Below are positions 18,888 through 27,458 of a DNA stretch of 64,000 nt, piece after piece. Each line of letters begins with the position of its first letter. Positions within the stretch are counted from its first letter, which is position 1. A program made the position numbers and the translations under genes. The stretch is from Mycobacterium ahvazicum (GTDB taxonomy: Bacteria; Actinomycetota; Actinomycetes; Mycobacteriales; Mycobacteriaceae), in contig NZ_FXEG02000003.1 in assembly GCF_900176255.2 (NCBI RefSeq), positions 744,001 through 808,000 on the forward strand. The letters run 5' to 3'. The notes beneath the pieces are model-generated. The model had not been told where the DNA came from. It did no database searches and worked only from the letters and a program-made list of their open reading frames with translations.

Positions 18888-19195
18888 TTACGAGCGGGTA
18901 GACCCTTTTCCCGGCAGATTGGCCTGCGACAAGTACGCCGCTGCCCGCCGTAAGACTTCATTCTCTTGTTCCAACAACCGATTTCGGCGTCGTAGCTCGC
19001 GCAGATCAGCGGAGTCATTGGTGCTCTTACCCGGCTTGGCGCCCTCGTCGACGTCGGCTTGGCGCATCCACTTGGTCAACGTCATCGGGTGCACGCCGAA
19101 ATCGGTGGCGATCTGCTCGATCGTCACCCCGTCGTCGGGTTACGGGCAACGCGGACGACGTCGTCGCGAAATTCACGGGGGTAGGGCCTAGGCAC
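18888..19195 (-). pseudogene. IS3-family transposase OrfA, frameshifted
   Basis: The HTH and leucine-zipper part (IEQIATDFGVHPMTLTKWMR, then LRRRNRLLEQENEVL) is in one frame from 19127. The true N terminus (PYPREFRDDVVRVARNP) is in another frame from GTG 19195. One base is missing near 19140 and creates a TGA. An internal GTG start could still give the 79-residue C-terminal part, but the normal OrfA is disrupted. Confidence 0.8.
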
Positions 19196-19247
19196 ACTGA
19201 CATCCTTCCAGCCCGCCCGCTTTGGGCAAGCCAACTCAGATGTCACC

Positions 19248-19738
19248 TATTGGTGCAGCAGACCCGATGATCGTGGGCTGGCGGGTAGCGTCGCACATGC
19301 GTACCACCATGGTGCTGGATGCGTTGGAGATGGCTCGTTGGTGACGCGGAAACACGTTGCCGGGCTTGACATGTCACTCCGATGCCGGATCGCAATTCAC
19401 CTCTATCCGCTATGGCGAACGGCTCGCCGAGATCGGAGCGGTCCCCTCGATCGGCACGATCGGAGACAGCTACGATAATGCCCTGGAGACGGTGAACGGC
19501 TACTACAAGGCGGAGCTGATCTACGGGCCAGTCCGCACCAGGCCGTGGAAGACCGTCGAGGACGTCGAACTCGCGACCCTGAGCTGGGTGTACTGGCACA
19601 ACACCAGCCGCTTACACAGCTACCTTAATGACATCCCACCCACCGAGTTCGAAGCCGCGTTCTACGATGCACATGGGACCGACCAACCCCTGGCCGGAAT
19701 CCAATAACCCGAGCCTCCGGGAAAGTCAGGGCGATTCA
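19248..19738 (+). pseudogene. Second IS3-family transposase fragment
   Basis: The frame carries the C-terminal integrase core of a different IS3-family transposase: MIVGWRVASHMRT, then CHSDAGSQFTS and IGDSYDNALETVNGYY with the catalytic Asp and Glu. It lacks the 5' part, which is replaced by the neighbouring IS, and has an in-frame TGA at about 19347. A typical IS end (GCCTCCGGG...GCGATTCA) closes it at 19738. Confidence 0.85.
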
Positions 19739-19747
19739 ATCAAGTAG

Positions 19748-20947
19748 CTAGAGTCCGATACGTTTGGCGATGACCTCGTTCATGATTTCGTTGGTGCCGC
19801 CGCCTATTCCGAGAATTCGGCAATCTCGATAGTGTCTCTCGATCTCAGACTCACGCATGTAGCCCATCCCACCGAAGATCTGAACCGCCTCATTGACCAC
19901 GTAGTCGCACGCATACACAGCGGTGTTCTTGGCCATCGACACCTCGGCAACGACATCCTCCCCCGCTAGCCACCTCTGCATGACCGCACGGGTGTAGGTG
20001 CACGCCACGTCGACCTGTCGAGCCATCTCCGCAAGCTTATGGCGAATGATCTGGCGCCCCGTCAAGGGTCTACCGAACGTTTCACGTTCCCGCGCCCAAC
20101 TCTTGGCAAGGTCGAGAGCCCGACCCGCCGTCGCGTACGCCTGGACGGCGATGCCGAGCCGTTCAGCCTGAAATTGCTGCATGATCTGCAAAAACCCACT
20201 GTTCTCTGCCCCCACCAGGTTGTCAGCCGGTACGCGAACGTCGACGAAAGACAACTCGGCGGTGTCGCTACATCGCCACCCCATCTTGTCTAACCGGCGG
20301 GACACTTCGAATCCAGGCGAATTCTTGTCGATCACAAGCAATGAAACTCCACCGTAACCCGGTCCGCCGGTGCGTACCGCCGTAGTAACGAAGTCCGCTC
20401 GAACTCCGCTGGTGATGAACGTCTTTGCTCCGTTGACCACGTAGGTGTCCCCTTCGCGCACCGCGCGTGTGCGCAAATTCGCGACATCTGAGCCTGCCCC
20501 AGGCTCGGTAACGCCCAGCGAGCCGATCATCTTTCCTGCGAGCGTAGGACGGACATATCGTTGAATCAGGGCGTCGGAGCCATTGGCGGCAATGTGGGGA
20601 AGGGCAATGCCATGGGTGAACAAGGCGGCGCAGACGCCAGTGGACCCGCCTGCGGCCAGGATGGCCTCAGTGACCAGTGCAGAGTCAATCGCATTGCCGC
20701 CGCTGCCGCCGACTTCTTCCGGGAACCCGATTCCGAGAAGCCCCACCTCGGCAGCATTGAGATGCAGGTCGCGCGGAATCTCACCCACGTGCTCCCATTC
20801 CGCTAGCTTCGGCGCGATTTCACGTTCGACGAAAGACCGCGCCATTTGGCTCAGCGCTCGTCGCTCCGGCGTGGTCCACACCTCCGGGGCGATAGCGAAA
20901 CGAGCAGCCCCATCCCTGCTTGCCGTGGTCGTGCCAGCGTCCGTCAT
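19748..20947 (-). CDS. Acyl-CoA dehydrogenase (FadE)
   Basis: A 399-residue flavin acyl-CoA dehydrogenase of normal length. Signatures include GSLGVTEPGAGSDVANLRT (FAD/substrate loop), KTFITSG, RETFGRPL, FGGMGYMRESEIER and the C-terminal GGGTNEIMNEVIA. It introduces the alpha,beta double bond in an acyl-CoA with electrons passed to ETF. It is the last gene of the minus-strand cluster and abuts IS debris on its 3' side. The substrate is unknown. Confidence 0.92.
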   Translation of the reverse strand: MTDAGTTTASRDGAARFAIAPEVWTTPERRALSQMARSFVEREIAPKLAEWEHVGEIPRDLHLNAAEVGLLGIGFPEEVGGSGGNAIDSALVTEAILAAGGSTGVCAALFTHGIALPHIAANGSDALIQRYVRPTLAGKMIGSLGVTEPGAGSDVANLRTRAVREGDTYVVNGAKTFITSGVRADFVTTAVRTGGPGYGGVSLLVIDKNSPGFEVSRRLDKMGWRCSDTAELSFVDVRVPADNLVGAENSGFLQIMQQFQAERLGIAVQAYATAGRALDLAKSWARERETFGRPLTGRQIIRHKLAEMARQVDVACTYTRAVMQRWLAGEDVVAEVSMAKNTAVYACDYVVNEAVQIFGGMGYMRESEIERHYRDCRILGIGGGTNEIMNEVIAKRIGL

Positions 20948-21106
20948 CTCAGCCTCCCAGAGAATGTGATAGATGATCGATGAGGGGTCTGATGCTTGCC
21001 GTCCTCACGACGGGAAAGAAGGGCCCGACGCCAACCACCCAAGCGGCCCGGCCGCATGATCTGCAGCAACGCAAGGACATGAAGACAGCAGTGGGCATGA
21101 TGCTCT

Positions 21107-22213
21107 TCAGAACCGGACCAGCCCTCGGATATTTTTTCCTGAACGCATATCCTGGTAGCCCTCATTGATTTGGTCGAGGGAGTATTCGCGGGTGACCAAC
21201 TCGTCGAGCTTCAACAGCCCCGCGGAGTACAGCTCGACCAGTCGCGGAATATCGTGTGGCGCATTGGATGAGCCATACAAAGCGCCACGAATCTGCTTCT
21301 CGTAAAGCGTCATTTCAAGCAGTGATCCTGAGATCGATGAGTCGTCGGGGTGCCCGATGGCCGTGACCACGACGCGTCCGCGCTTTCCGACCAAGGCCAG
21401 CGCTTCCGCGGTGTAGGAGGCCTCAGCCACATCGGTGGTGAGGATGCAGACATCAGCCAGCTTGCCCCGCGTCATATCGCTGACCAGCGACCAAGCTTCA
21501 TCCATCGAGGCCGCGGTGTGCGTCGCACCGAACCCGCTCGCTTGCTCTCGCTTGAACTTCACCGGATCGACCGCCACAATCGCTAGCGCTCCCGCGATTC
21601 GCGCGCCCTGAATCGCATTCATTCCGATCCCGCCTGTTCCCACTACCACGACGGTGTCCCCGGCGCGCACCTCCCCAGTCCGCACCGCAGATCCGTAACC
21701 GGTCGTGACGCCGCAACCGATCAAGGCTGCCCGATCCAGGGGGATTCCGCCGTCAATCTTGACCACGGATGCCTGCGGCACCACTGTGTACTCGGAAAAC
21801 GTCCCGAGCAAACACATCTGCCCGACGTCCTCGCCTCGTGCGTGAAAGCGATAGGTGCCGTCGATCTGCGGTCCCATCATGAGCGCCGCTCCCAACTCAC
21901 AGAGATTGCCCATGCCGCGCGCGCAGTACGAGCAGCGCCCACACGAGGGAAGGAAGGTCAAGATGACAGAATCACCGTCGGACAGTTCCTCAACCCCTTC
22001 GCCGCACTCCACGACTGTGCCGGCACCCTCATGGCCCCCTACTACCGGCAATGGGATCGGGAGGTCGCCGGTCACCAGATGTTCGTCGGAATGGCACAAG
22101 CCGGTGGCCGTCAGCCGCACGAGGACCTCCCCGGGACCTGGCGGATCCAACTCGACTTCTTCGACCTCCCACTTCTGCTCCAAGCCCCACAAAACAGCGG
22201 CACGTGTCTTCAT
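21107..22213 (-). CDS. Zinc-dependent alcohol dehydrogenase (AdhD-like, MDR family)
   Basis: A 368-residue medium-chain dehydrogenase. Catalytic zinc ligands Cys40 (GLCHSDEH) and His61-Glu62 (GGHEGAG) and the structural zinc cysteines 91, 94, 97 and 105 are present, followed by the NAD loop GTGGIGMN. It closely recalls M. tuberculosis AdhD (Rv3086) of the mymA operon, a class that uses NAD or the cofactor mycofactocin/NDMA system. It would oxidise an alcohol made by the cluster's oxygenases. Confidence 0.9.
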   Translation of the reverse strand: MKTRAAVLWGLEQKWEVEEVELDPPGPGEVLVRLTATGLCHSDEHLVTGDLPIPLPVVGGHEGAGTVVECGEGVEELSDGDSVILTFLPSCGRCSYCARGMGNLCELGAALMMGPQIDGTYRFHARGEDVGQMCLLGTFSEYTVVPQASVVKIDGGIPLDRAALIGCGVTTGYGSAVRTGEVRAGDTVVVVGTGGIGMNAIQGARIAGALAIVAVDPVKFKREQASGFGATHTAASMDEAWSLVSDMTRGKLADVCILTTDVAEASYTAEALALVGKRGRVVVTAIGHPDDSSISGSLLEMTLYEKQIRGALYGSSNAPHDIPRLVELYSAGLLKLDELVTREYSLDQINEGYQDMRSGKNIRGLVRF

Positions 22214-22365
22214 GTTGAAGTCCCTTCTATCGAATTACGCTTCTCGAGTAGTTATCCCGACCGCGCACGGTGGTCGCGCGAACTGTCCTGGATGATCTCC
22301 GGGCACATCGCCCAGAGGCCCGCGCCGGCCGCTCACCCGGGCCCGGGCGCGGTACCGCACCGACA

Positions 22366-22776
22366 TCACACATTGAGCAGGTCGTGACGCTTGTCGGCTT
22401 CGAGGATTGCCCGATATTCTGGAAAGAGGTTTTTGGCCTGCGGTATGAGCTTGATCAGTTTCGTGACAGGACCTTTCGCTCGTACAGTTCCTTTGGCCAT
22501 CGCCATGGTCAAGTTCACCTTTCCCAACCAGAACTTGTTACCGGTATCCGCGGACATGAACAATTCGACATTCGGTGTAACGCCACTGTCCGCGCCGGTC
22601 TCTATCACCTTCTTCGGCATATCCACGGTTACTACCGCGTCCGGATCGGTGTAGTGGATCCGTAACACCACCCCGGACCCGGCAAGTCTGTTCGCAAGGT
22701 CTTCGTTCTCCAAACCTCGTCGAAAGATGCCGGCGAGGTAGCGGTAAACCTCTTCCGCATCAGCGAAGACAGCCAT
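22366..22776 (-). CDS. SCP2 sterol-binding domain protein
   Basis: A 136-residue SCP2-type lipid-binding protein. The ATG at 22776 has GGAGA upstream and gives a normal N terminus (MAVFADAEEVYRYLAGIF). The SCP2 pattern VVTVDMPKKVI, then ADTGNKFWLGKVNLTMAMAK and GTVRAKGPVTKLIKLIP is clear. Such proteins hold a hydrophobic acyl chain or sterol in a tunnel and may present the substrate to cluster enzymes. Confidence 0.85.
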   Translation of the reverse strand: MAVFADAEEVYRYLAGIFRRGLENEDLANRLAGSGVVLRIHYTDPDAVVTVDMPKKVIETGADSGVTPNVELFMSADTGNKFWLGKVNLTMAMAKGTVRAKGPVTKLIKLIPQAKNLFPEYRAILEADKRHDLLNV

Positions 22777-22869
22777 CGTGAATCTCCATTCTATTGACGC
22801 AATCCAAGCACTCACAAAGAAATCCGTTGGGTCGCACCCAGGTTGATTTCCTCCACAGGCAATCAGGAC

Positions 22870-23931
22870 TCATAGGAGTAAATTCCCTGCCTCCCTCAGC
22901 GCCTCCGCAAGTCGACGTTCGGCTCGCGGCAACTGCGCAGCGAGGGACGCGGCGCCACTCGCTCGCCGGCGCGGATCTGCACCGCGTTTGTATGCGGTGT
23001 GCGCAACAGCGGTCCACAACTCAGATGCGGTCTTCGCAGCCTCCGCTGCTCGGAACGCAGGTTCGAAACTCAACTCTTCAGCGATGCGTCGACATCCACG
23101 TGCCTGCAGATCTCGGAACAGACCGCCTCCGGTTCCAGCCTTTTCGATGAAGGCGCTCAGCGCAAACAAGGCACCGTCGAGGGTGTCGTCGTCAAAGATC
23201 TCCGGCCACCGCTTGAGGTCCTCCACAAAGGTCGATACCCCTGATAATCCACGCACCTGAATCTCACAATCGGAGCCCTCGGTGATCGGCGCGCTCACAA
23301 ACGAACCCTGCATCGCGTCCGCGGACCTACGGAAGGCCGACCGGGCAGCATTGCCGAGATCTGGTGCGGCGCCGGGCCACTCGACCACGTAGGTGGTGTG
23401 CCGCGTGGGGACGGGAAATCCCGTCGATGCCCGCGCCTTCCGTAGATTCTCGTAAGGCACGGCTTGAGGTGTATCGCGATCGTTATCAACCACGAACGCG
23501 AGTTCCTCGTCGTCGTCGTACCCTACGATCACGACATCGTGTCGGCTCATACTCAGACGCGTTCTCAGATAGGGTAATTCGGCGATGTCAGTCCACACCA
23601 TGACCGGCGTACCGGCATCGATATGTTCGGTCACCCATTTCCAACCGAGATCGGGGTCGTCTGTCGAACGACACTCGAAGCGCGCGCCCAACCGGGTCAA
23701 GTATTCGTCTTCGAGGTCCGCGCTGCGTCCAACGAGGTAGATCGGTGGACGTAGGTGGGCCGAGCGAACATACGAGAAGTCGAGGGCCCCGCCGAGAGCA
23801 AACACGATGCCTTCGTCCGGGGTGTCATCACTCCAACGGATCCCGGCCCATTCGGTCAAATCCCGAAGAGCCCCCGATCCGCAATGGCCGCCCATGTCGT
23901 GGCGATACGGCACCACCATCGATGCCATCAA
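22870..23931 (-). CDS. BtrH_N/DUF4872 domain protein
   Basis: A 353-residue protein. The first about 130 residues match the BtrH N-terminal fold (HDMGGHCGSGALRDL, then FALGGALDFSY, and HDVVIVGYDDDEELAFVVDN), with Cys17 as a possible nucleophile of a papain-like fold, and the rest the DUF4872 helical part. In butirosin synthesis BtrH transfers an acyl group from a carrier protein to an aminoglycoside. Its role in an acyl-CoA cluster is not known: an acyl transfer or amide hydrolysis step is an inference. Confidence 0.78.
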   Translation of the reverse strand: MMASMVVPYRHDMGGHCGSGALRDLTEWAGIRWSDDTPDEGIVFALGGALDFSYVRSAHLRPPIYLVGRSADLEDEYLTRLGARFECRSTDDPDLGWKWVTEHIDAGTPVMVWTDIAELPYLRTRLSMSRHDVVIVGYDDDEELAFVVDNDRDTPQAVPYENLRKARASTGFPVPTRHTTYVVEWPGAAPDLGNAARSAFRRSADAMQGSFVSAPITEGSDCEIQVRGLSGVSTFVEDLKRWPEIFDDDTLDGALFALSAFIEKAGTGGGLFRDLQARGCRRIAEELSFEPAFRAAEAAKTASELWTAVAHTAYKRGADPRRRASGAASLAAQLPRAERRLAEALREAGNLLL

Positions 23932-23974
23932 TCCTCCTCCAGGTGACTAACGTGCAGGCGGCAACTCATCTGCG

Positions 23975-25120
23975 TCATAGGGAACGCGAGATGATTTCCT
24001 TCATCACCTCGTTCGTGCCGGCATAGATTTTTTGCACGCGCTGATCCACCCACAATCTCGAGATGGGGTACTCGGTCATGTAGCCATATCCGCCGTGAAG
24101 CTGCATACAGTCATCGAGTACCTTCATCGCTCGCTCAGTGGTCCACCACTTCGCCATGGCGACGGTCTGCACGTCGAGTTGACCCGCAAGGTGCAGGTCG
24201 ATGCAGTAGTCGAGGAACACTCGTGCGATGCGCGTTTCGGTCGCGGCTTCAGCCAGCGTGAACTTGGTGTTCTGAAAGCCAAAGACAGGCCGACCGAACG
24301 CCTCCCGCTCACGCGTATACTTGAGCGTCTGCTCCAGGGCAAGTTCCATCGCTGCGACAGCCCCCACCGCGACGATGAGTCGCTCTTGTGGCAGCTGCGT
24401 CATCAGCTGAATGAAGCCCTGTCCCTCAGCCTGGCCCAGTAGATGCGAGCGCGGAACTCTCACTTCATCGAAGAACAACTCGGAGGTGTCCTGGCCGCGC
24501 TGGCCGATTTTGTCGAGAACCTTGCCCCGCCGGAATCCCACCCGGTCAGCCTCGACAGCGATCAAAGAGATGCCCGCAGCGCCCTGGCTCGGATCTGTCT
24601 TGGCAACAACGATGATGAGGTCGGCCTGTTGGCCGTTGGTGATGAAAGTCTTGGAGCCGGTGATCACGTACTCGTCACCGTCAAGGAGGGCCTTTGTCTT
24701 GACGCTCTGGAGATCGGACCCGGTCCCCGGTTCTGTCATGGCGATCGCCCCGATCATTTCACCGGACGCCATCTTGGGAAGCCACTGCGCGCGCAGCTCT
24801 TCAGTCGCGTACTGCAGGATGTAGTGGGCGACGATTCCGCTGTGCAGTCCCGCGCCCCATGAGCTGTCACCGATGCGGGCCTGCTCTTCGAGCACGACCG
24901 CTTCGTGCGCGAAAGTGCCACCGCCTCCGCCGTATTCCTCAGGTATAGACATGCAGAGCAGGCCCAGCTCGCCCGCTCGGTTCCACAGTTCTCGGTCGAC
25001 GTGGTGCTGGTCTGCAAAGCGGTTCGCATGCGGCGCCAATTCGGCCGAGAAGAACTTCGCAGCGAGGTCACGAAGCTCGAGTAATTCGGCATTCATCCAG
25101 GGAGAGATTGGTGAGGACAT
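23975..25120 (-). CDS. Acyl-CoA dehydrogenase (FadE)
   Basis: A 381-residue acyl-CoA dehydrogenase. ATG 25120 is chosen because GGAAGG lies 6 bp upstream; the longer ORF adds a basic non-conserved leader. Motifs: AMTEPGTGSDLQ, KTFITNGQQ, REAFGRPV, LHGGYGYMTEYPISR and the C-terminal IYAGTNEVMKEII. It is the second FadE in the cluster and directly follows the FadD gene, so they probably act on the same acyl-CoA. Confidence 0.93.
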   Translation of the reverse strand: MSSPISPWMNAELLELRDLAAKFFSAELAPHANRFADQHHVDRELWNRAGELGLLCMSIPEEYGGGGGTFAHEAVVLEEQARIGDSSWGAGLHSGIVAHYILQYATEELRAQWLPKMASGEMIGAIAMTEPGTGSDLQSVKTKALLDGDEYVITGSKTFITNGQQADLIIVVAKTDPSQGAAGISLIAVEADRVGFRRGKVLDKIGQRGQDTSELFFDEVRVPRSHLLGQAEGQGFIQLMTQLPQERLIVAVGAVAAMELALEQTLKYTREREAFGRPVFGFQNTKFTLAEAATETRIARVFLDYCIDLHLAGQLDVQTVAMAKWWTTERAMKVLDDCMQLHGGYGYMTEYPISRLWVDQRVQKIYAGTNEVMKEIISRSL

Positions 25121-25158
25121 GATTACCTTCCGACTGTTGGAATTCCTGGGATTCGACG

Positions 25159-26790
25159 TTATGACGTTTCGATTTCGATGAGGTATTCGCCGGCAGAGTG
25201 GCGGGCACGGATGGCCTTTTTGTCGTACTTTCCGACGCTCGTCCTCGGAATATCGGACACGAAGCTCCATCGCTCAGGAATCCACCATTTGGCGACTTTG
25301 CCCGAAAGGAACGATCGGAGTTGGTCAATGTCAACGTCGGTTCCGGGGTGGACAACGACAAGCGCCAACGGCCTTTCCTGCCATTTATCGTCCGCGACGC
25401 CGACTACCGCCGCTTCGTACACGGCAGGGTGCCCGATCAGCGTGTTTTCCAGCTCTACCGAGGAGATCCACTCGCCACCTGACTTGATGACGTCTTTCGA
25501 GCGGTCGGTCAGTGTCAGATAGCCCTGGGGGTCGATCCTGCCCACATCACCGGTACGCAGCCATCCTTCATCGAACTTCTCCGTATCGTTGTCTCCGAAA
25601 TAGGAACCGGTGATCCAAGGGCCGCGCGCCTGAATTTCCCCAACTGACCGACCGTCCCACGGCACGTCTTTCCCGTCGTCGTCCCGCAACCGGATTTCGA
25701 CACCGCAGATCGGTCGACCCTGGCTTGCGCGCATCTCCCAGCGTCGCGTCTCGTCGGCTCCGCGAGCCGGGCGTGCAACGGTAGCCAGTGGAGAGGTTTC
25801 GGTCATACCCCATGCCTGCACAATGGGCACGTTGTACTTCTCTTCGAACGCCCGCATCAGGGAAAGCGGAACAGCAGATCCCCCGCATGCGACCAGCCGC
25901 AGTGAAGAAATGTCTCGGTCAGGGTGCGAATCCAAATATCGGTCGACGTCATTCCAGATCGTCGGCACTGCACCGGCCACGGTCGGCCTGGTGTCTTCGA
26001 TGATCGACACCAACGGTTCGGCTTGGAGATACCGGTCAGGCAGCACCAGATCCGCACCGGACATCAACGCTGCGTAGATAAGCCCCCACGCATTGGCGTG
26101 AAACATCGGGACGATGGCCAGCACACGGTCGGCCTCGCTAACTGACAACGCGTTAGCCGTGCAGGCGGTCAGGGAGTGAAGGTACGTCGAACGGTGACTG
26201 TAGACGACCCCTTTGGGATCCCCGGTGGTGCCGCTCGTATAACACATGGCCGCGGCGGACAGCTCGTCGAGCCGAGGCCAGTCAAATGACTCTTCCTGGC
26301 CGGCAAGCACTTCCTCGTAACGCAGAACGGTCTTCCCGCATCCCTGTAGCGGGGCAAGGTCGCCCTCCCCGGTCGCGATGACGGTGTGCACCGACGCCAT
26401 CGCCGGGAGCGCGCAAGCCAACAACGGCGCAACCGAAGCATCTACTAGCACAATCTGATCGCTCGCGTGGTTGGCGATGTACGCGAGTTGCTCCGGAGCC
26501 AAACGAATGTTCAGAGTGTGCAGCACCGCACCCATGGAGGGAACCGCACAGTAGGCCTCCAAATGTTCCTGGTTGCTCCACTGGAAGGTGGCCACGCGTT
26601 GGTCCGCCGTGATGCCAAGGCTGCGCAGCGCATTGGCAAGGCGAGCCACTCGCGCCAGCACAATGCGGTAAAGCGTTCTCCGATATCCATTTCCGGTCGG
26701 AGTGACAACCTCGCTGTCACCGTGTATGGCTGCCGCATGCTGAACGATCGCCGAAACCGTGAGCGGAACATCTTGCATCGTGCTTTGCAT
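25159..26790 (-). CDS. Fatty-acyl-CoA synthetase / AMP-binding protein (FadD)
   Basis: A 543-residue ANL-family adenylating enzyme. The phosphate loop YTSGTTGDPKGV, the motif QAWGMTETSPL, GWLRTGDVGRID and the C-terminal lysine region SVGKYDKK are all present. It activates a carboxylic acid to acyl-CoA. The mymA operon of M. tuberculosis also includes a FadD (FadD13). The gene ends 38 bp before the FadE start. Confidence 0.92.
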   Translation of the reverse strand: MQSTMQDVPLTVSAIVQHAAAIHGDSEVVTPTGNGYRRTLYRIVLARVARLANALRSLGITADQRVATFQWSNQEHLEAYCAVPSMGAVLHTLNIRLAPEQLAYIANHASDQIVLVDASVAPLLACALPAMASVHTVIATGEGDLAPLQGCGKTVLRYEEVLAGQEESFDWPRLDELSAAAMCYTSGTTGDPKGVVYSHRSTYLHSLTACTANALSVSEADRVLAIVPMFHANAWGLIYAALMSGADLVLPDRYLQAEPLVSIIEDTRPTVAGAVPTIWNDVDRYLDSHPDRDISSLRLVACGGSAVPLSLMRAFEEKYNVPIVQAWGMTETSPLATVARPARGADETRRWEMRASQGRPICGVEIRLRDDDGKDVPWDGRSVGEIQARGPWITGSYFGDNDTEKFDEGWLRTGDVGRIDPQGYLTLTDRSKDVIKSGGEWISSVELENTLIGHPAVYEAAVVGVADDKWQERPLALVVVHPGTDVDIDQLRSFLSGKVAKWWIPERWSFVSDIPRTSVGKYDKKAIRARHSAGEYLIEIETS

Positions 26791-26804
26791 CGCGTAGTGC
26801 CCTT

Positions 26805-27458
26805 TCAGGCGAAGAGGTCGGGACGACAGTTCGGCTGGTCGATGAATGTGCCGTAATACGTTCTCAGTGCTTGCAGGATGTCTGCCAGGGGTAGATCGTC
26901 GTAGGCTCCCCGGTCGCGCAGATACTCCATGTGCTGGGTGCCGTCACCGGTGAAACCATGGAGCAGCGCGTCGCTACGGCCGTCGAATTCGATCGGCGAG
27001 ACACCGAAACGTGCGCACAGCTCGCGATTGAACGCCGGGGTCGCCTTTACCCACGCACCGTTGAGAAACATGAGACTGTAACCGTGGTAGACGAAAACGT
27101 CGGTACCACCCATCCGCTCGCGCAATGTCTTGGTCTGGAGGTGGTTTCGGACGTCGGCGAACCCCAGCCGGGCCGGGATGCCCGCCGCTCGGCACGCTGC
27201 AGTCAAGAGCACGGCCTTCGGAACGCAGTAGGCGCGTTCTGCGGTTGCGACGGTGCTGGCGCGATAGGCGTGCGGGTTATCGGTCACCGTGTAGGGGTCG
27301 TACCAAATGGAGTCGCGGACCGCGGTGAAGATGCCGATGGCCTTCTCGGTGTCGCCGCAGGCACCACGGATCGCCGATGACACGAAGTCACGTACCGAAT
27401 CTTGTTGCCAGTCAAGGAACTCCGTGGGTTCGAGGTAGGGCCTGTGGTCAATGGTCAT
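26805..27458 (-). CDS. Transglutaminase-like superfamily protein
   Basis: A 217-residue protein. ATG 27458 overlaps the P450 stop (ATGA). The transglutaminase-like core is visible: AERAYCVPKAVLLTAACRAAGIPARLGFADVR with the candidate catalytic cysteine, then VYHGYSLMFLNGAWVKATPAF with the histidine and following region. Bacterial members are usually proteases or amidases rather than crosslinkers. Its coupling to a P450 is unusual and suggests a shared pathway, but the reaction is unknown. Confidence 0.8.
   Translation of the reverse strand: MTIDHRPYLEPTEFLDWQQDSVRDFVSSAIRGACGDTEKAIGIFTAVRDSIWYDPYTVTDNPHAYRASTVATAERAYCVPKAVLLTAACRAAGIPARLGFADVRNHLQTKTLRERMGGTDVFVYHGYSLMFLNGAWVKATPAFNRELCARFGVSPIEFDGRSDALLHGFTGDGTQHMEYLRDRGAYDDLPLADILQALRTYYGTFIDQPNCRPDLFA

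Larger units (their letters stand above)
18020..19247 (-). mobile_element. IS3-family insertion sequence (orfA frameshifted)
   Basis: About 1.23 kb with short terminal repeats GGTGACA (18020-18026) and TGTCACC (19241-19247). It carries orfA and orfB on the minus strand. No flanking target duplication is visible, so one end may have been joined to new sequence by deletion or recombination. It directly abuts a second IS3-family remnant on the right. Confidence 0.85.
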
